Shown here: piece by piece, positions 10,404 to 22,764 of the stretch
Layout: every line of letters starts with the position of its first letter
Numbering within the stretch: position 1 is the stretch's first letter
Origin: Biscogniauxia marginata
Taxonomy: Eukaryota > Ascomycota > Sordariomycetes > Xylariales > Xylariaceae
Direction: 5' to 3'
Assembly: GCA_022695795.1 (NCBI GenBank)
Contig: MU404165.1
Coordinates: 62,001 to 126,000 of the forward strand
Length of the DNA: 64,000 nt
The notes under the pieces: model-generated
Databases searched by the model: none
Told to the model about the DNA's origin: nothing
Seen by the model: the letters and a program-made list of their open reading frames with translations, nothing else
Position numbers and translations under genes: made by a program

Positions 10404-13400
10404 TTTGACTCGGCAGCATCTTTCTTCGAATGGGTCTTGAAATCGAGGAAGTGTATGTTCTCCAGCAAGAATGAGTCGGAGCAGCCTCATTCATGCACAA
10501 GAAATTCTACACGCCCCCCACTAAAGTACGTACCGCGGAACAGCCCGCCACGCGATAAGATAAAGCTAAGGATGGCGCTAAGACATTGAAGCACGGACCA
10601 TGTTATAGCGCGGATTGAATGTGATGTCTTATATAAACCTAACCGACAACTTTATTAAAGGTACCTGTACAACAAGCAAATACGAAGTACCGCTGTAGAA
10701 AAGATCTAGATTATTAATTATTAACATCAATCAATAGAAGGAATCTCCTTGCTTCAGAACCAACTTCTGCCACCCTTGCATCAATGCTGCACAGATTTGT
10801 ATGGAACTTGAGACTTCGATTGTGATAGTATTACCCTGCGTAACGTGGGATCTCTTTTCACTTGTGCAGTTTAATACCGTGTTAGACAATAGTCATCGCT
10901 GAGCTCATTAGAGCTCATTATTCAGGTTTATCAGTTCTCCGAATACCGATAGTACCCTGTCATACATACAAATTCAGAAATTTACCAGAGGAGAATCTAC
11001 TTTTGGGCAAGGTCTCTTTACTTCCCCCTCCTCCCTCGTACGTACATATAATCTCAATGCTTATCTCCCGCGATAGCTTGATATTGCTGCATGCTTCTTG
11101 TTAGACAGTATCAACATGGGATGCTCGATTTGATCTAGGCTTCCGGTGCAGACGCGCGCACGATCCTGTACGTGTCGCCGACTTATGTGAGGGATGTGGT
11201 AGCTGCATCCCTAAAAATGGCAATGGCATCAAAGGCCCCTCTTTACCCCTCCATCAATCGTGTGCCCCTCCTTTTCCAAGTCGAGACTCTGCAGCTTGCC
11301 TGCATATTCACTGCAGGAGGCTTGCGCTGTGCTGGCAGATCGATCCTTGGTGCGGAAGCACATCCACCTGTGATGTCGCCTCATCATCGCTCCACCAAGA
11401 AGAAAATAATAAGAAGAAATAGTCTGCCACGAAACGTGCAGCGCAGCTTTTCGTCACTTGGCTCTCTGATTCACTGACTAGCAAGCCAGATCCTCCAGGG
11501 AGGGAGAATGGGGGTGGTAGCGAGGATGGTAGCGAGGATGGTAGTGGGAGGCGGGGAGAGCCGAGATGAGCAATATTGCGCCTACGCACGTACTTACAAA
11601 TATACTCAGCAGTATTTGGGAATCTTGGATCTTCAGAACGGCCTGCCTGATCTGCTATCGGTAGTGTATTGTCGTCTTACCTGACTTAGTTCCAGACCAT
11701 GATCTATCACGGAGGTCCCTCCAGGTTGCCAGTCTAGAACGCAAGGCTCTATGGCACTTCGGGTTCAAGTACAAACGTTGTCGAGTAAATATCTCGCGGA
11801 GAGGGCATATGTTCCCCTTCTGCTGATTTTCATTGAGAGACTCCGGTGCATGTTGGGCACAACAACTTGCAGGCCATATCGACAAGTCGTCGCAGAATGC
11901 GGCACCATGGCCCAGAGTATTGGGGACGGGAACGGAATTGTTGTTCTAAACCGGCTGAGTGACGTGCAGGCTCACCTGGAGGATGGACTAATAGCAAAAG
12001 GGGGCTTCCGCGTCGGAGGAAAAGTCGGTGAGCCGACGAAAGGTGGAGGGATCCTAGCTAGCTCTTAAACTACCTACACACCAGCGTGATGATGTGATGG
12101 CTTTTTGCTTATCCGCGACGTTCCTCTGTAACAACATTGCCACCATTAAGGCGCTACTTCTACGTGATTCCGAAAACTGGGTGAAAGGTCCCCCGGGATT
12201 CTGGGGTTTGACGATCATCTCAATATATGAGAGGGTTGGTTTGCGGGAGGAATGATATACATGTTTAGATCCGTCAAGCACCTTTCCCGGTTCTGAAGCG
12301 GCACGAGCCGACATTACAAGCATTCGAAAATAGTTTGCGCATGCGCGCGTCTATGAAGACAACGACTGCATCATCAATATAAGTATACCGGGTGTGAAAC
12401 ACCCCCGGAGGGGAACAAGCTGTTCATATCGACGGGTATGAGATCCGTGGGGGGGAATCAGCCGCACTACAAGGTTTCTACGTTCAAGGCGATATCTACT
12501 TACATGATAGACTTGGATCAAAAGGCTCTAGGGGGAGAGGACCCTACATTGACATCAACAGTAAGTCGACTTTATGGACACACACACACGTAGTATGGTT
12601 ATGTAGGTAGGTATTTAGATATTGGTGGTGCATGCAGCGCAATCCGCCAGGGCTGGACGTAAGATCGCATGATTAGTCGTCAATCATAGCTGGTAGTGAT
12701 CGTCGTTGTCATCGCGTTTCTTGACTCGCATCTCAGTAGAACATTTGGTCGTCTATATCCCAATCATCGTATAAACTCGGTAGCCTCTCCGGGATATGCC
12801 CTGGCCTACCACCCGTCCGTATCCCGGGTAAATGCTTGGGCCGTCCAAAACCGGCAGAGAACAGAAAAGCAGAGGGCTACTAGCCTTGGTAGTTGCCTTC
12901 GGGCCGCTGATTTCCATCGAGTGCGAAGGTTCTCCGTGTATGAGGAGTCGTCCCTCGTTGTAAGATAGTCCCGAGGAAGGCAAAGTTTCTGTTCAACCAC
13001 AGCCAGTCGATGAGCAAGCTCCCAATTATAAGTTGGCACTCCTGTATGCAACGCTGTTGTGGCCAATTGTGGAGCGGGAGAACTAGCGAGGCCAAGAGGA
13101 CGAAAGAGAAGAGAGAAGACAACATTCCATTACACAGGACTGTGGACAAGCCCAACATGGCCAACTGGAATGGGCAGGTTATCGGTACCTGGTTCCGGGG
13201 TTGCTTCTGCGTAGCGCCCTGGGGAAGTACAGTTGGAATGACATATTTCCCGCAGGACAGTTCAGTTATGAGGACGGGTGCTCCCCGCACTAGAGAAGTT
13301 AAAAATGGTGAATCGTCCACACGGCTTGTCTGGCGTCTAAAAAGCCCAAAACTTGGAGAACGGTTCCGCTCACCGCTTCCTCCGGCTGCGATTGCTAGGG

Positions 13401-14870
13401 CGCTAAAACTTAGCTGAATCCAGCAAGGCCCGGCTTGCCTGGCTCCCCTAAAACGCAGCACCGGGGTAAGTGGGCATCGGAATTTGTTTCTAACAATGCC
13501 AACTCAGGGGTCCATTGAGAGATACCTAGGTACCTCCCTCTCGGTTCTTGGAATAAAGTTAGGTAGTGTAGAACCTAAGGTGCTGTCGATGATGGCGTGA
13601 ATAAAAATTTGTACATAATTTTGCAGAGGAAAAAGAATCCCCACCTGCCCTGATTACATATCACTTACGGTTTATAGTGTACGGAATACACGGTACCTAG
13701 GTATGCTCTGTGTGTCTAACACCAAACCCCCCCCCCCTGCTGCTGATCTAGCCAACTGCTGAGTCAAAAGACTCATTGGAAACATTCTCTACTGATTCCC
13801 AAGTTTCTAGATAGAGTTCACCACCGTCGATACGCATGCTTTTTTTTTTCTCCTCGTTTTTCTGAACTTTGAATTTCCTTGCAGAGAGCAGAGTAGTACA
13901 TAGCTGGGAACCATGCCGGAGATTAGCGCTTCGTGATTAATCAAATGCCTGGGATTAGGCGCATTCGATAATAACATGATGACACAAGTTTATGTCGATA
14001 CCGAACGAACAGCAATCGCCTGTGTGCGCTGATAGGTAGTTTCGCAGCGTCTGGTGGCGACGTTAGGTGTGTACTTGTGCGTGTAAGTTGGGCAGGTTGA
14101 TATAGGGAGGTGGCCGCTTAAAAGGGATGTACCTGGGTACGAGCTGTGGGCAAGTTCCAGGAGGGCATGGTCCGGGGGGGTACCTGTGCAGCGACTGGAG
14201 GAGGGGAGGAACAACCTAAACCCTGCCGGCTGCGTACACGCTACCCTTCTGCTCACACAGTCGCTGGGCAGATTGGTTGGTGCCGCCAAAACCTCGACCA
14301 GGGGGGCGGTTGCGCCTTTGTTCTGAGCTAGCATCCTTCTACGGCCTCTCGTCCGCTCTCACGCATTGAAACATTGGTCTTTTTCTGCTTCGCACAACTC
14401 CACACTCTTTTTTTTTGTTTCTGCGATTCGCAACCATTTTTTCCTTCGTGCTGCCGCTCCTGGCTCTCCAGGGCTGCTTCGCATCCTGTGATATAGTTGT
14501 TCTCATCAAAGGTGAGCAAGAAACCCACTCTTCCCAGCCAACTCGTCCAAAGGGCCACCCCCCCTTTAGAAACATCGTCAACCTGCCCTGCCCGCGCGAT
14601 CCAGTGCCGGACGGAATAGATGTGGCGGCAACACAACGGGAGCACGGCGCGCAAGGTCACCAGCTAAATTGCTACGACCCCCCTCCCCACATTACACCGT
14701 CGAGTGGAGGGTCGATCTTGGAACTTTGGCGATTTCTATCGTGGTCGAATTGGTGTGCCAGAAAAGCTGACCGTCGTCCTCTCGCACCGCAGTTATATAG
14801 AAAAATCGACGACTGCCAACTCGGCGTGTACGAAAGCTTCGGCGTTGTAACAACAGACAGACGGAGAGAG
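10404..14870. other. Gene-poor divergent spacer
   Basis: About 4.5 kb between the starts of RPC2 (minus) and the PUF gene (plus). Only short or arbitrary ORFs occur; the longest (12880-13461, minus, 193 codons) has no recognisable domain and overlaps equally good frames on the other strand. Visible structure: a direct repeat GAGCTCATTA x2 at 10901-10920, a 12-bp GGTAGCGAGGAT tandem at about 11515-11540, an ACAC run near 12577-12589, and a poly-C tract near 13729. The part closest to 14870 is likely PUF promoter and 5' leader. Confidence 0.6.
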
Positions 14871-16961
14871 ATGGATGATTATCGTTTTCGCACCCAGCAG
14901 TCTCCGAGAAATGAGGCGCCGATGAATTCTCTTGTCTCACCGCAGAGAAACGGCAGGCCCATGCCTCAGCCCGTCTCTCAAGATCCCCGAACCTCTTTGC
15001 CTCGACGATTCACCACCGACTCGGGGCGTGTACCAACACTGTCCACCATAACTACCACTACCCAACGCTTGCCCGAAGCTCAGGAATACCCCACTGCTGT
15101 GAGTCTTGCCAGTTTCGTCCGCGAATGCGTTGGGTTATGACGCGATGGGCGTGTCTAGCCCTGCTCCAACTGTCCTAGGCGTGTCTCAATCTCCTAATTA
15201 CATGTCTTGCTCTTGTGGAACTGGCGGCTGACAATTGTCATCGTAGACCCAGTATAAAGTCCAGCTAGTAAGCCTTCCTTCCGACTTTCTTCGGGGGCTT
15301 TGTGTATCCCGCGCGTGCCCGGTGTCAGCTTGTGTTTGCGCGATTGAGTCGGAAACGAGGTCCGCGGCTAACGTGCAATACAGCTGGAGAAGAAGAAAAT
15401 CGAGTATGAGAAGCTTCGCGAGCAGAAACGGCGCTTCGAAGCCGAGATGCACAAACTGGACCAGCAGCAACGGCGGGACGAGTTTGATATCGCCCAGATG
15501 CAGGAGGACTTAGGCCGAGGAAACGGTATGGGCATGACTGGACACCAGTCGGAGCCTACGACACCGCCCGAGTACCGCGAGACGAGCTCAGGTTTCCCAA
15601 CCATGTTCTCACGTCCGAACAGGTACTCGACCTCGAGCCTCGTTTCTACCCCGGGGCTTTTCACTCGACCTGGAAGGTCCGGCTCGCAAATTGCCTCGCC
15701 GCAGTCCAGTGTCCTGCCATCTCACTTTTATGATGACCATCTACCTTCTCGCTCTGTGCCAGGATCTCGAAGAAACAGCGACGAGGACGAGAAGGAAGAG
15801 GCTCTTCGTCAAGATCCTACCAGCCATCGATCCACGAATGCGTAAGTACCACTTTCAAATACCTTGGGCTTCTTGCTCTGTCGTTATTTCCGTTTGAGTT
15901 TGCTCTTCTCGGTCACAAATTGCGCACGTGCCAATCATTTGATGTGACTCGAGCGGTGGTGTGAGAGAACATGAAGTACCATTGCAGTGTTGAAGTTTGA
16001 AGGTCTATGGCAACAGAGCTTGAGCCGTTTGCTTGCATTTCAAGAGAAAGTTCATCAAATTGCTGGTCAACGATAATAAGTGGACCTATGGCAGAATTGC
16101 CATACTCTTGTCGTCGGGAGAACAGTCGTAGTTCGTACCAATTCCCATCTTCCTCCATCTACTGCCCCCATCAGCAACCCCTTTCCCTTACTACTTACCT
16201 ACCTACTACCTGCACGTTGTACCTCCTCCGGTATTCACTGCACATCATTTGAAGCCAATTCTACCAAGGTATTTTCTTAATTCTCCCGTCCCAAAAAGTT
16301 TGTTCTCAGATTTCGTTTCCCGTACAAATCCAAACTCGTGCACCTGATGTATTCCCACTCTAACTCCCACTTCCACTCCCACTCCCATTGTCACTCACTT
16401 CCATCGACAACTTCCTCTAGTCTTCTACGTTCTTTCCCTAGGATTGTTTGTGCCCACCCTCTCGACCTTGGGAGTCCTTTTCATAAATACTTTGTCATTT
16501 GAGGTTATACAACATCAGTGTCACTGACTTAGCCTCCTACCAGCCTGAATCGGTATTCTATGCCTGTAACGCGTCGTGGTAATCTCTATGACAACATTGA
16601 TCAGACCAACACAACTGGCTTCCTCTTCAGAGACGACGATCCCACGATGGACTCGAACAACTACGCTGGTATTGATGCCAACGAGGACAATTTTCCTCAG
16701 CTTTACGCCCAAAAAGGCAACCCCAACATGGTGAGTAATGAATCCATAGCTCCTTTCCCTAACCACATTGCCGGCGTAGCCATTATTATCATGCTTGACT
16801 GGTTGCACTCTCCTTGACTTGACCCTTTTTCCCTCTATGCACTATTTTTACATGCACTAGTATTGGCTTTGAGTACTTGTTTCACCGCCAAATTCTGCCC
16901 GTTCTCTTATCCCCAAACAAACTGCACACGAGAGGGTTAGAAAAAAAATAATATAAAACAT

Positions 16962-16996
<35 letters not shown>

Positions 16997-19308
16997 TCAT
17001 GCTGTCTCTCCCCCTCTCCTCCAATATTCGCACTCTCGAATTCCCACACTTGAACACTCACATTCATCCTTTCCCATTCTTTCCCCTGCATGCGTTCCTG
17101 CACCTTCTCGCCTTTCAACTTCTAGTCAATCTTTGGTGTCATTTTCCCAACTAATTTTACCTTTCTCATCTACAGTTGTCAGCTTCCTCTGCTGCGGTTG
17201 ACCTAGCTTCTCAGCTTGCAAGTGGCGAAGGTACCTCTGCCAACGGCGGCTGGGGCAATATTCCTCGCCACCGACAACAGCAGAGCCTATCTACTCTAAG
17301 TACAACCCAAATCAACACCGACGTCATGGGCTCTTCCCAGGCTGGTTCGGGTGATGCTAACCCCATTCGCCCGTTCCGTCACTCTCTCGACTTGAACCAG
17401 TTCAACAAAGAGACTCGTAATGAGGTAACTCCTACCTCTACTACCGCCATCTCGCCCTCCACTCAAGTCTTGTCGACTCCTCCGAAGTTGCAGACGTCCT
17501 TCTCCTCGAACGATGTTCCAACTGTCAAGAATGGCGCTGGCATGACTCCTTCCTCCAACGCGAATGCTCATGCTCAACAGCATTTCCATAACCATAATGC
17601 TAGCATTGGTCGCATCCCCCCCGGCGCTATGAAGCGTCACAGTCGCGAGCTATCCACTGACAACCAAGGAGCCAATTTCCCCTCGATTCAGTCGCAACTA
17701 CAGGCCAGTGCTCCCACTTTTGGTCCGATTGCTTCTAGCCAGGCTGCTGTACAGTCTCCTAGTTCAACTACTTCACCTTCTCATGGATCCTACCCGTACT
17801 ATGGCGGGTACAACCCAAGTAGCCCTAATGGTAGTGGGTACAACATGGGTCTACTAGCCATGGGTATGCAGAACATGAGTGTCAACAACAACTATAACCC
17901 ACAGAACTACACGGGCTACGGTCCTGTCTACCAGCCTACTTCTCAGCCTCGCGACTCTCAGCAGCGCGTCATCCAGCAGCGTCGAGCCCAAGACAACGAA
18001 GCTATGAACCGCTATGCGAACCTACCTTTGGAGCAGGTAGGAGGCACTATCTACGAGCTATGCAAAGATCAACACGGCTGTCGCTATCTCCAAAAGCAGC
18101 TGGAGAACCGGGTTCCCGAGCAGGTGCACATGATCTGGGTGGAGACTAACCAACACGTTGTCGAGCTTATGACAGATCCTTTTGGCAATTACTTGTGCCA
18201 GAAGCTCCTGGAATATTGCAATGATGAGGAGCGTACCATCCTGATTCAGAATGCTGCTCAGGACATGGTACGTATTGCGCTAAACCAACACGGCACGCGA
18301 GCTTTGCAAAAGATGATCGAGTTTGTCACCACGGACGTTCATGTTCAGATCATTATCGAGGCTCTGCGCCATCGCGTGGTCGAGCTTATTCAAGATCTCA
18401 ACGGCAATCATGTGATCCAAAAGTGTCTGAATAAGCTTACTTCTCACAATGCCGAATTCATTTTCAATGCAGTTGGCAATAACTGTGTTGAAGTCGGCAC
18501 CCATCGTCATGGTTGCTGCGTCCTTCAACGATGCATCGACCATGCCTCTGGCACACAGAAGTCCTGGTTGGTCGCCAGAATTACGGAGCACGCCCTGCGT
18601 CTTGTTCAGGATCCATTTGGCAACTATGTCGTGCAATACATTATCGACCTCAATGAGACTACCTTCACCGAACCTGTTGTGCAGCAATTCCGCGGCAGAA
18701 TTGGCCAGCTTTCTCGCCACAAATTCAGCTCTAACGTGGTAGAGAAGTGCTTCCGCTGTGCTTCCGATGACGCCAAGGACATGATGGTTAGCGAGCTTCT
18801 TGTTCCAGGTGAAATGGAGCGGCTTCTTCGAGATTCGTTCGGCAACTATGTAGTCCAGACTGCACTAGAGTATGCGACTTACCAGCTGAAGCACCAGCTA
18901 GTCGAGGTGATTCGCCCGATGCTTCCTACTATTCGCGGTACTCCATATGGCCGTCGTCTTCAGGCGAAGATCCAGCAGCACGACTCTCGCAGTGGCAACA
19001 CGAGCGGACAGACCACTCCTGCTGACCCGGTGACGCAAGGCCAGATATCTCTGCGTCCTTCTCACCATCGTGCCATGTCGAACCAATCCATCATCTCCCC
19101 TGGTGGCATCTACGCTAATGGTCTTAATGGTACTCGAGCTCCGATGACATACCCGACCCCCGCCAACCTGGTTGTGCAGAATCAGAATCCTCTCAATGCT
19201 CCTCCGCAACCTCCTCGGCTGCACCAATATCCCACATTTCCTGGGGCGGGCATCAACCCCGGACCACCGGGTGTCAGTCCAGGAAACGGTGAAGGTGCAT
19301 TTTTCTAA
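14871..19308 (+). CDS. PUF-family (Pumilio) RNA-binding protein, Puf4/Mpt5-like
   Basis: Post-transcriptional regulator that binds UGUA-containing 3' UTRs in the cytoplasm and usually recruits deadenylation. Five exons give 1008 aa: 14871-15098, micro-exon 15247-15267, 15384-15841, 16544-16730, 17176-19308. The N-terminal half is low-complexity with a charged coiled-coil (EKKKIEYEKLREQKRRFE). The PUM homology domain (about 585-900) has eight repeats with base-contact cores CRYLQ, NYLCQ, TRALQ, NHVIQ, CCVLQ, NYVVQ, SNVVE and NYVVQ. By the established PUF code, repeats 8 to 5 read U-G-U-A, and repeats 4 and 2 favour U. Introns 3 (702 nt) and 4 (445 nt) are very long for this genome. The start ATG in GAGAGATGG is the first in-frame ATG seen; the micro-exon is inferred from splice sites and the expected QYKVQL-to-EKKK joining. 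Confidence 0.9.
16964..16993. repeat. (CA)15 microsatellite in a PUF intron
   Basis: Thirty-base perfect CA dinucleotide run inside PUF intron 4 (16731-17175), preceded by an A-rich stretch. It may vary in length between strains. Confidence 0.95.
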
Positions 19309-20086
19309 TTGATCTCTCGAGCGGCTTTCTTTCGTCGGATACAGAGTTCCCTGCGGCCCTCAAAAACATGAGTGAATGCTTTCCACGACCTTGACGACCC
19401 TTTAGCATATTACTTATCGCCCACAATCCGGTTTTCTACGCTAGGCATCTGGATTCTATCTCGCGAATATAACCTTTCTCACCATCGGGCAATATCACTA
19501 GCGCCCGCTGTTCCCGGGCTGCCCTGTACATTACTGGCCAACGGTGCACGTCTCACATGCCACTTGGATTCTCGTGTCGTTGGATCGTTGCGGAGTTGGT
19601 CCTAGCAACTATCCACGCACAAGCCGCCTTCGGCTTCTACCCGTGTACTTGGATCCCCCACGAATCTCGGCATAGACTTTCCTTCCTCTTTCAGTTTCTA
19701 CAGTTTTTCGCTTTACACAGGGTTGTACTGGATCTGCGATGACATTTGATGATTTCTCGATGCTATACGATATCGCATTATGAGTGGTTGATGGCAAACC
19801 TCATAGTTGTGAAAGGTCTTGCCGCAGTGCCTCGATAGGTGGGATTTGAGATTGTTCCACGACAGGCAGGAATTCTAAGGCCCTAATGGTTTTCTTTTCA
19901 TTTTTTTCTTTTACTTTCTTCTCTTCTTTCGCGCTGGGCTGATGTCTCTGCTCTGCCCACCTCTTTCTCGGCGACCGAGGACACCTACTGCTAGCAGATG
20001 ATAACCACTATTAACTTTCGGATAACGACGTCAAAAGGACCCTTGAATCTACACCTCCTCACGGCTGTTGCGGGAATGAGAGGGGC

Positions 20087-20094
20087 TGTATATA
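20087..20094 (+). promoter_or_regulatory. PUF-binding-like element UGUAUAUA
   Basis: TGTATATA on the sense strand, 779 bases after the PUF stop codon. It matches the UGUANAUA consensus bound by PUF proteins. If it lies in the PUF 3' UTR it could serve autoregulation. The overlapping TATATAAAA could equally be a chance AT-rich or TATA-like match. A second match (TGTACATA) is near 21290. Confidence 0.35.
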
Positions 20095-20917
20095 TAAAAA
20101 CAACGGGAATTTATAGGTCGATAGACGGGCATATAACTTCTCGGAAGGTAATGGCGATGGTGATGGTGGTGGTGCTTCTGTGGTGGGGGATATGCGGTTC
20201 GTTCGTAACTCAGACATGATGGGCATGACAAAAGAACAAGTTTTTTTGGCGAATAGGGTTTTTTTTCTTCCTTTCGCGCATGTGCTTTTCTTTACTACGA
20301 CTATGCCAATCAATGACTCCCCCCCCCCTTTTCTCTTCCCCCCCTTTTTTCCCTTCTTTCTGTCCACCAGAAGCATAATTATATTATGGATCTCTCTCTT
20401 TTTCTTTCTCCTCTTCCCCTTACTCTTCCTCTTCCTCCTATTCTTCTTGCCTCGTGATGTCTTCTACTATCTAGCCGTATCATCACAGACAAGGGAAGAG
20501 AATAATTTGGCAAAATCTTTGATTGTTGAAGAGGAGGGAAGAAGGGGAGAGAAAGGGGAAGAAGAAGAAAAGAGGGAAATCTACGATGCGACGATGATGA
20601 GGACGATGCCTTGAAGGATCTCAATTGGTTGGAATATTCCTTTTCCTTCTCTATTCTTCGCGGCGAGAAAATTAAGGGAGGGAGGGAAAGGAGGGGGGAG
20701 GGATCGATCATCTATCTGCCCGTTCGCCTTTATGCCAACACTGTATTTTGGAACATCTCTGGCTTTTTTTTCTTTCCGACCTTTTTATTATTATTATGAA
20801 AGGAGGGAAAGAGGGGTTTCGTCTTTGTTTTAATGGCTGGCTGGTTTTGCTCCCTCTCTCTTTATATATATGTGATGATTTATGTGTCAATACTGTTTTA
20901 CGGATAGCTAGCTCTAT

Positions 20918-20962
20918 TACCTACCTACCTACCTACATATATACATACATACATACATACCT
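20918..20962. repeat. Compound (TACC)4 / (ATAC)n microsatellite
   Basis: Four TACC units followed by a run of ATAC/ATAT units. It is one of many TACC/TAGG tracts scattered through the non-coding parts of the window. Confidence 0.85.
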
Positions 20963-21895
20963 AACCTAGTTTAGTGTGATGATGTTCGTATGTATGTACC
21001 TATCTTTTGGTGTTGCTGTTTCATTTCTACCTAGATTACCTACCTACCTACTATATCTTCTCAGAGCAAAATCGTTGTTAAACTGAATTTATCCATGGCT
21101 GGAAAAACAACAACCTGGTTATATACTACAGTCCCCACCCTCCGACCTATCTTGGATTTTTATCTTGTCCCCGGACCTGGTAACAGAATTCCGTCCCGTC
21201 GAAGATCAGGGGATTTGTCCTGAATCCTTACCTAGCAGAACCTACCTAACCTAGGTTCAATCAACATTAAACACTAGGTAGGTAGTTATATGTACATAAT
21301 AAATATTGGTGCATTTAGGTAAACTACGCAGGAGCGTTTATACGCCTTACTTCAACTGTATACCTGGACAGAACCCTTCTGCTTTCCCACCCCCGGTCTT
21401 CGCTTTCGTGGCGAGTATATAATAGTTCGCGAGGGAATCGTCGTAATACAATTATATAAGAGCTCTATATGCTCTACGACTTTATTGTGTTGAAGACAAT
21501 GCTTGGTTATCCTCCATCAATATGTTGTGGGCTGGGGGGGGGCTAGTAGAAATGAAAGAGGTATGTGTATTTATCAAAACCGTCATGGTTACCTGTTGGC
21601 CAGCAGTGTAGAGACTTCGTACTAGCAAAGGGCTTCAAGGTTTGGAATAGTGTCTAAACGAGAGACAAAGTAGACTTAGCTTCGCAGACATGGTTCACAA
21701 GATATAGTCAAGAGTCAGGATTCGTCTGCCGACAGGAAACCTTTTTATTCCTTTCTCAACTATGAAGCATAACTCCAGGCAGAATTCATGAGCCCAACGC
21801 ATGCCCCGTTGACCGTGAAGCAAGACGTCACAATATCCCATATCATCACCGACCAAGCCGTTCGCCACCCCCTACCCACTATCTCTAGCAGGCAC

Positions 21896-22764
21896 TTATC
21901 GGTAGCGCCACAGAGACAGGGTGTTGTGTCTCTTCCAGGTCTTTCTACGGCCGGCCTTGGTCTTGTTGTAGCGGTGGCCCTTGTTGAGGCCACGAGACTT
22001 CTTGCCGGTGGCGGTGAGACCGCGGGACTCACGGTGCTTGTGGACGGGGTTGACGATCCAGTTGATGCGGGGATCCTGGCGGATGGCCTTGTGCTGAGGG
22101 TCGACGAGGATGACCTCGTAGTACTTGTAGGTTGAGTCCTGGTTGATCCAGTACGAGTTCAGGACGCGCAGGTTGGCGCAGCGGCGGCCGACACGCTCCT
22201 CGGCGGTGGCCTTGAGGGATCGCTGGTACTTCAGCTGGTTGACACCCTGGTTGGTGGGCTTGCCTGTTTGTGCACAAAACAATCAGTCAGTCGTCTAGTC
22301 CTCGGTCGATATTCCGAAGCCCAGTTTTGACTTACCGTAGGTGGCACCCTTGGGCACGGGTCGCTTGCGGCCACCGCGGCGGACACGCACACGGTAGATG
22401 ACATAGCCCTGCTTGGCCTTGTATCCGAGGCGGCGGGCCTTGTCCGGGCGCGAAGGCTTGGAGGCGCGGTGGATGACGTTCAACTGACGAAGCTATATTG
22501 ATGCACTCTCAGCTAATGTTCAACGAGTGTATAGCAGAGACAAGTTCTCTCGGGGAGAGAAGACAGCGTCCACATGATCATCCACGTCACAGGTCTTGAT
22601 TGTAGATTTTCCGTGTTCGTCTTGCCTTTCGTGTCGCGGGCGGTTGCAGAGAAAATCATCGTGGAGGTTCAACATACTTCCCAGCAGCGGACTCGGAGGA
22701 GGAATCGCAGGACATCAGACTGCTTCTTCTTCTGAAGCTCTTCGACGTACTTGAGGGCACCCAT
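21896..22764 (-). CDS. RPL15: 60S ribosomal protein eL15
   Basis: Core large-subunit ribosomal protein. Three exons, 22764-22678, 22492-22336 and 22263-21896, give 203 aa, the family's usual length. The N-terminus [20 protein letters not shown] and the blocks [57 protein letters not shown] and [20 protein letters not shown] are all present, as is the C-terminal [12 protein letters not shown]. Introns of 185 and 72 nt have GTATGT and GTAAGT donors and TAG/CAG acceptors. Introns near the 5' end are typical of fungal ribosomal-protein genes. The start codon is the first Met of the conserved N-terminus. Confidence 0.97.

Larger units (their letters stand above)
19309..21895. other. Convergent spacer with probable long PUF 3' UTR
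   Basis: About 2.6 kb between the ends of PUF (plus) and eL15 (minus). It is rich in pyrimidine tracts (20320-20450) and purine tracts (20530-20705), which produce long but uninformative ORFs on both strands. Further TACC/TAGG repeats occur at about 21037-21050 and 21231-21290. No supported gene was seen. Confidence 0.6.

Noticed and set aside
12880..13461. 193-codon minus-strand ORF in the RPC2-PUF spacer
   Set aside because: No domain or splice structure, and overlapping frames are equally open on the other strand.
14415..14870. Signal-peptide-like extension upstream of the PUF start
   Set aside because: The open frame lacks an ATG there (it begins at TTG); likely leader sequence.
22493..22677. 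Possible box C/D snoRNA in eL15 intron 1
   Set aside because: There is a CTGA near the 3' end, but the C box is imperfect (ATGATTT) and no closing stem was found.
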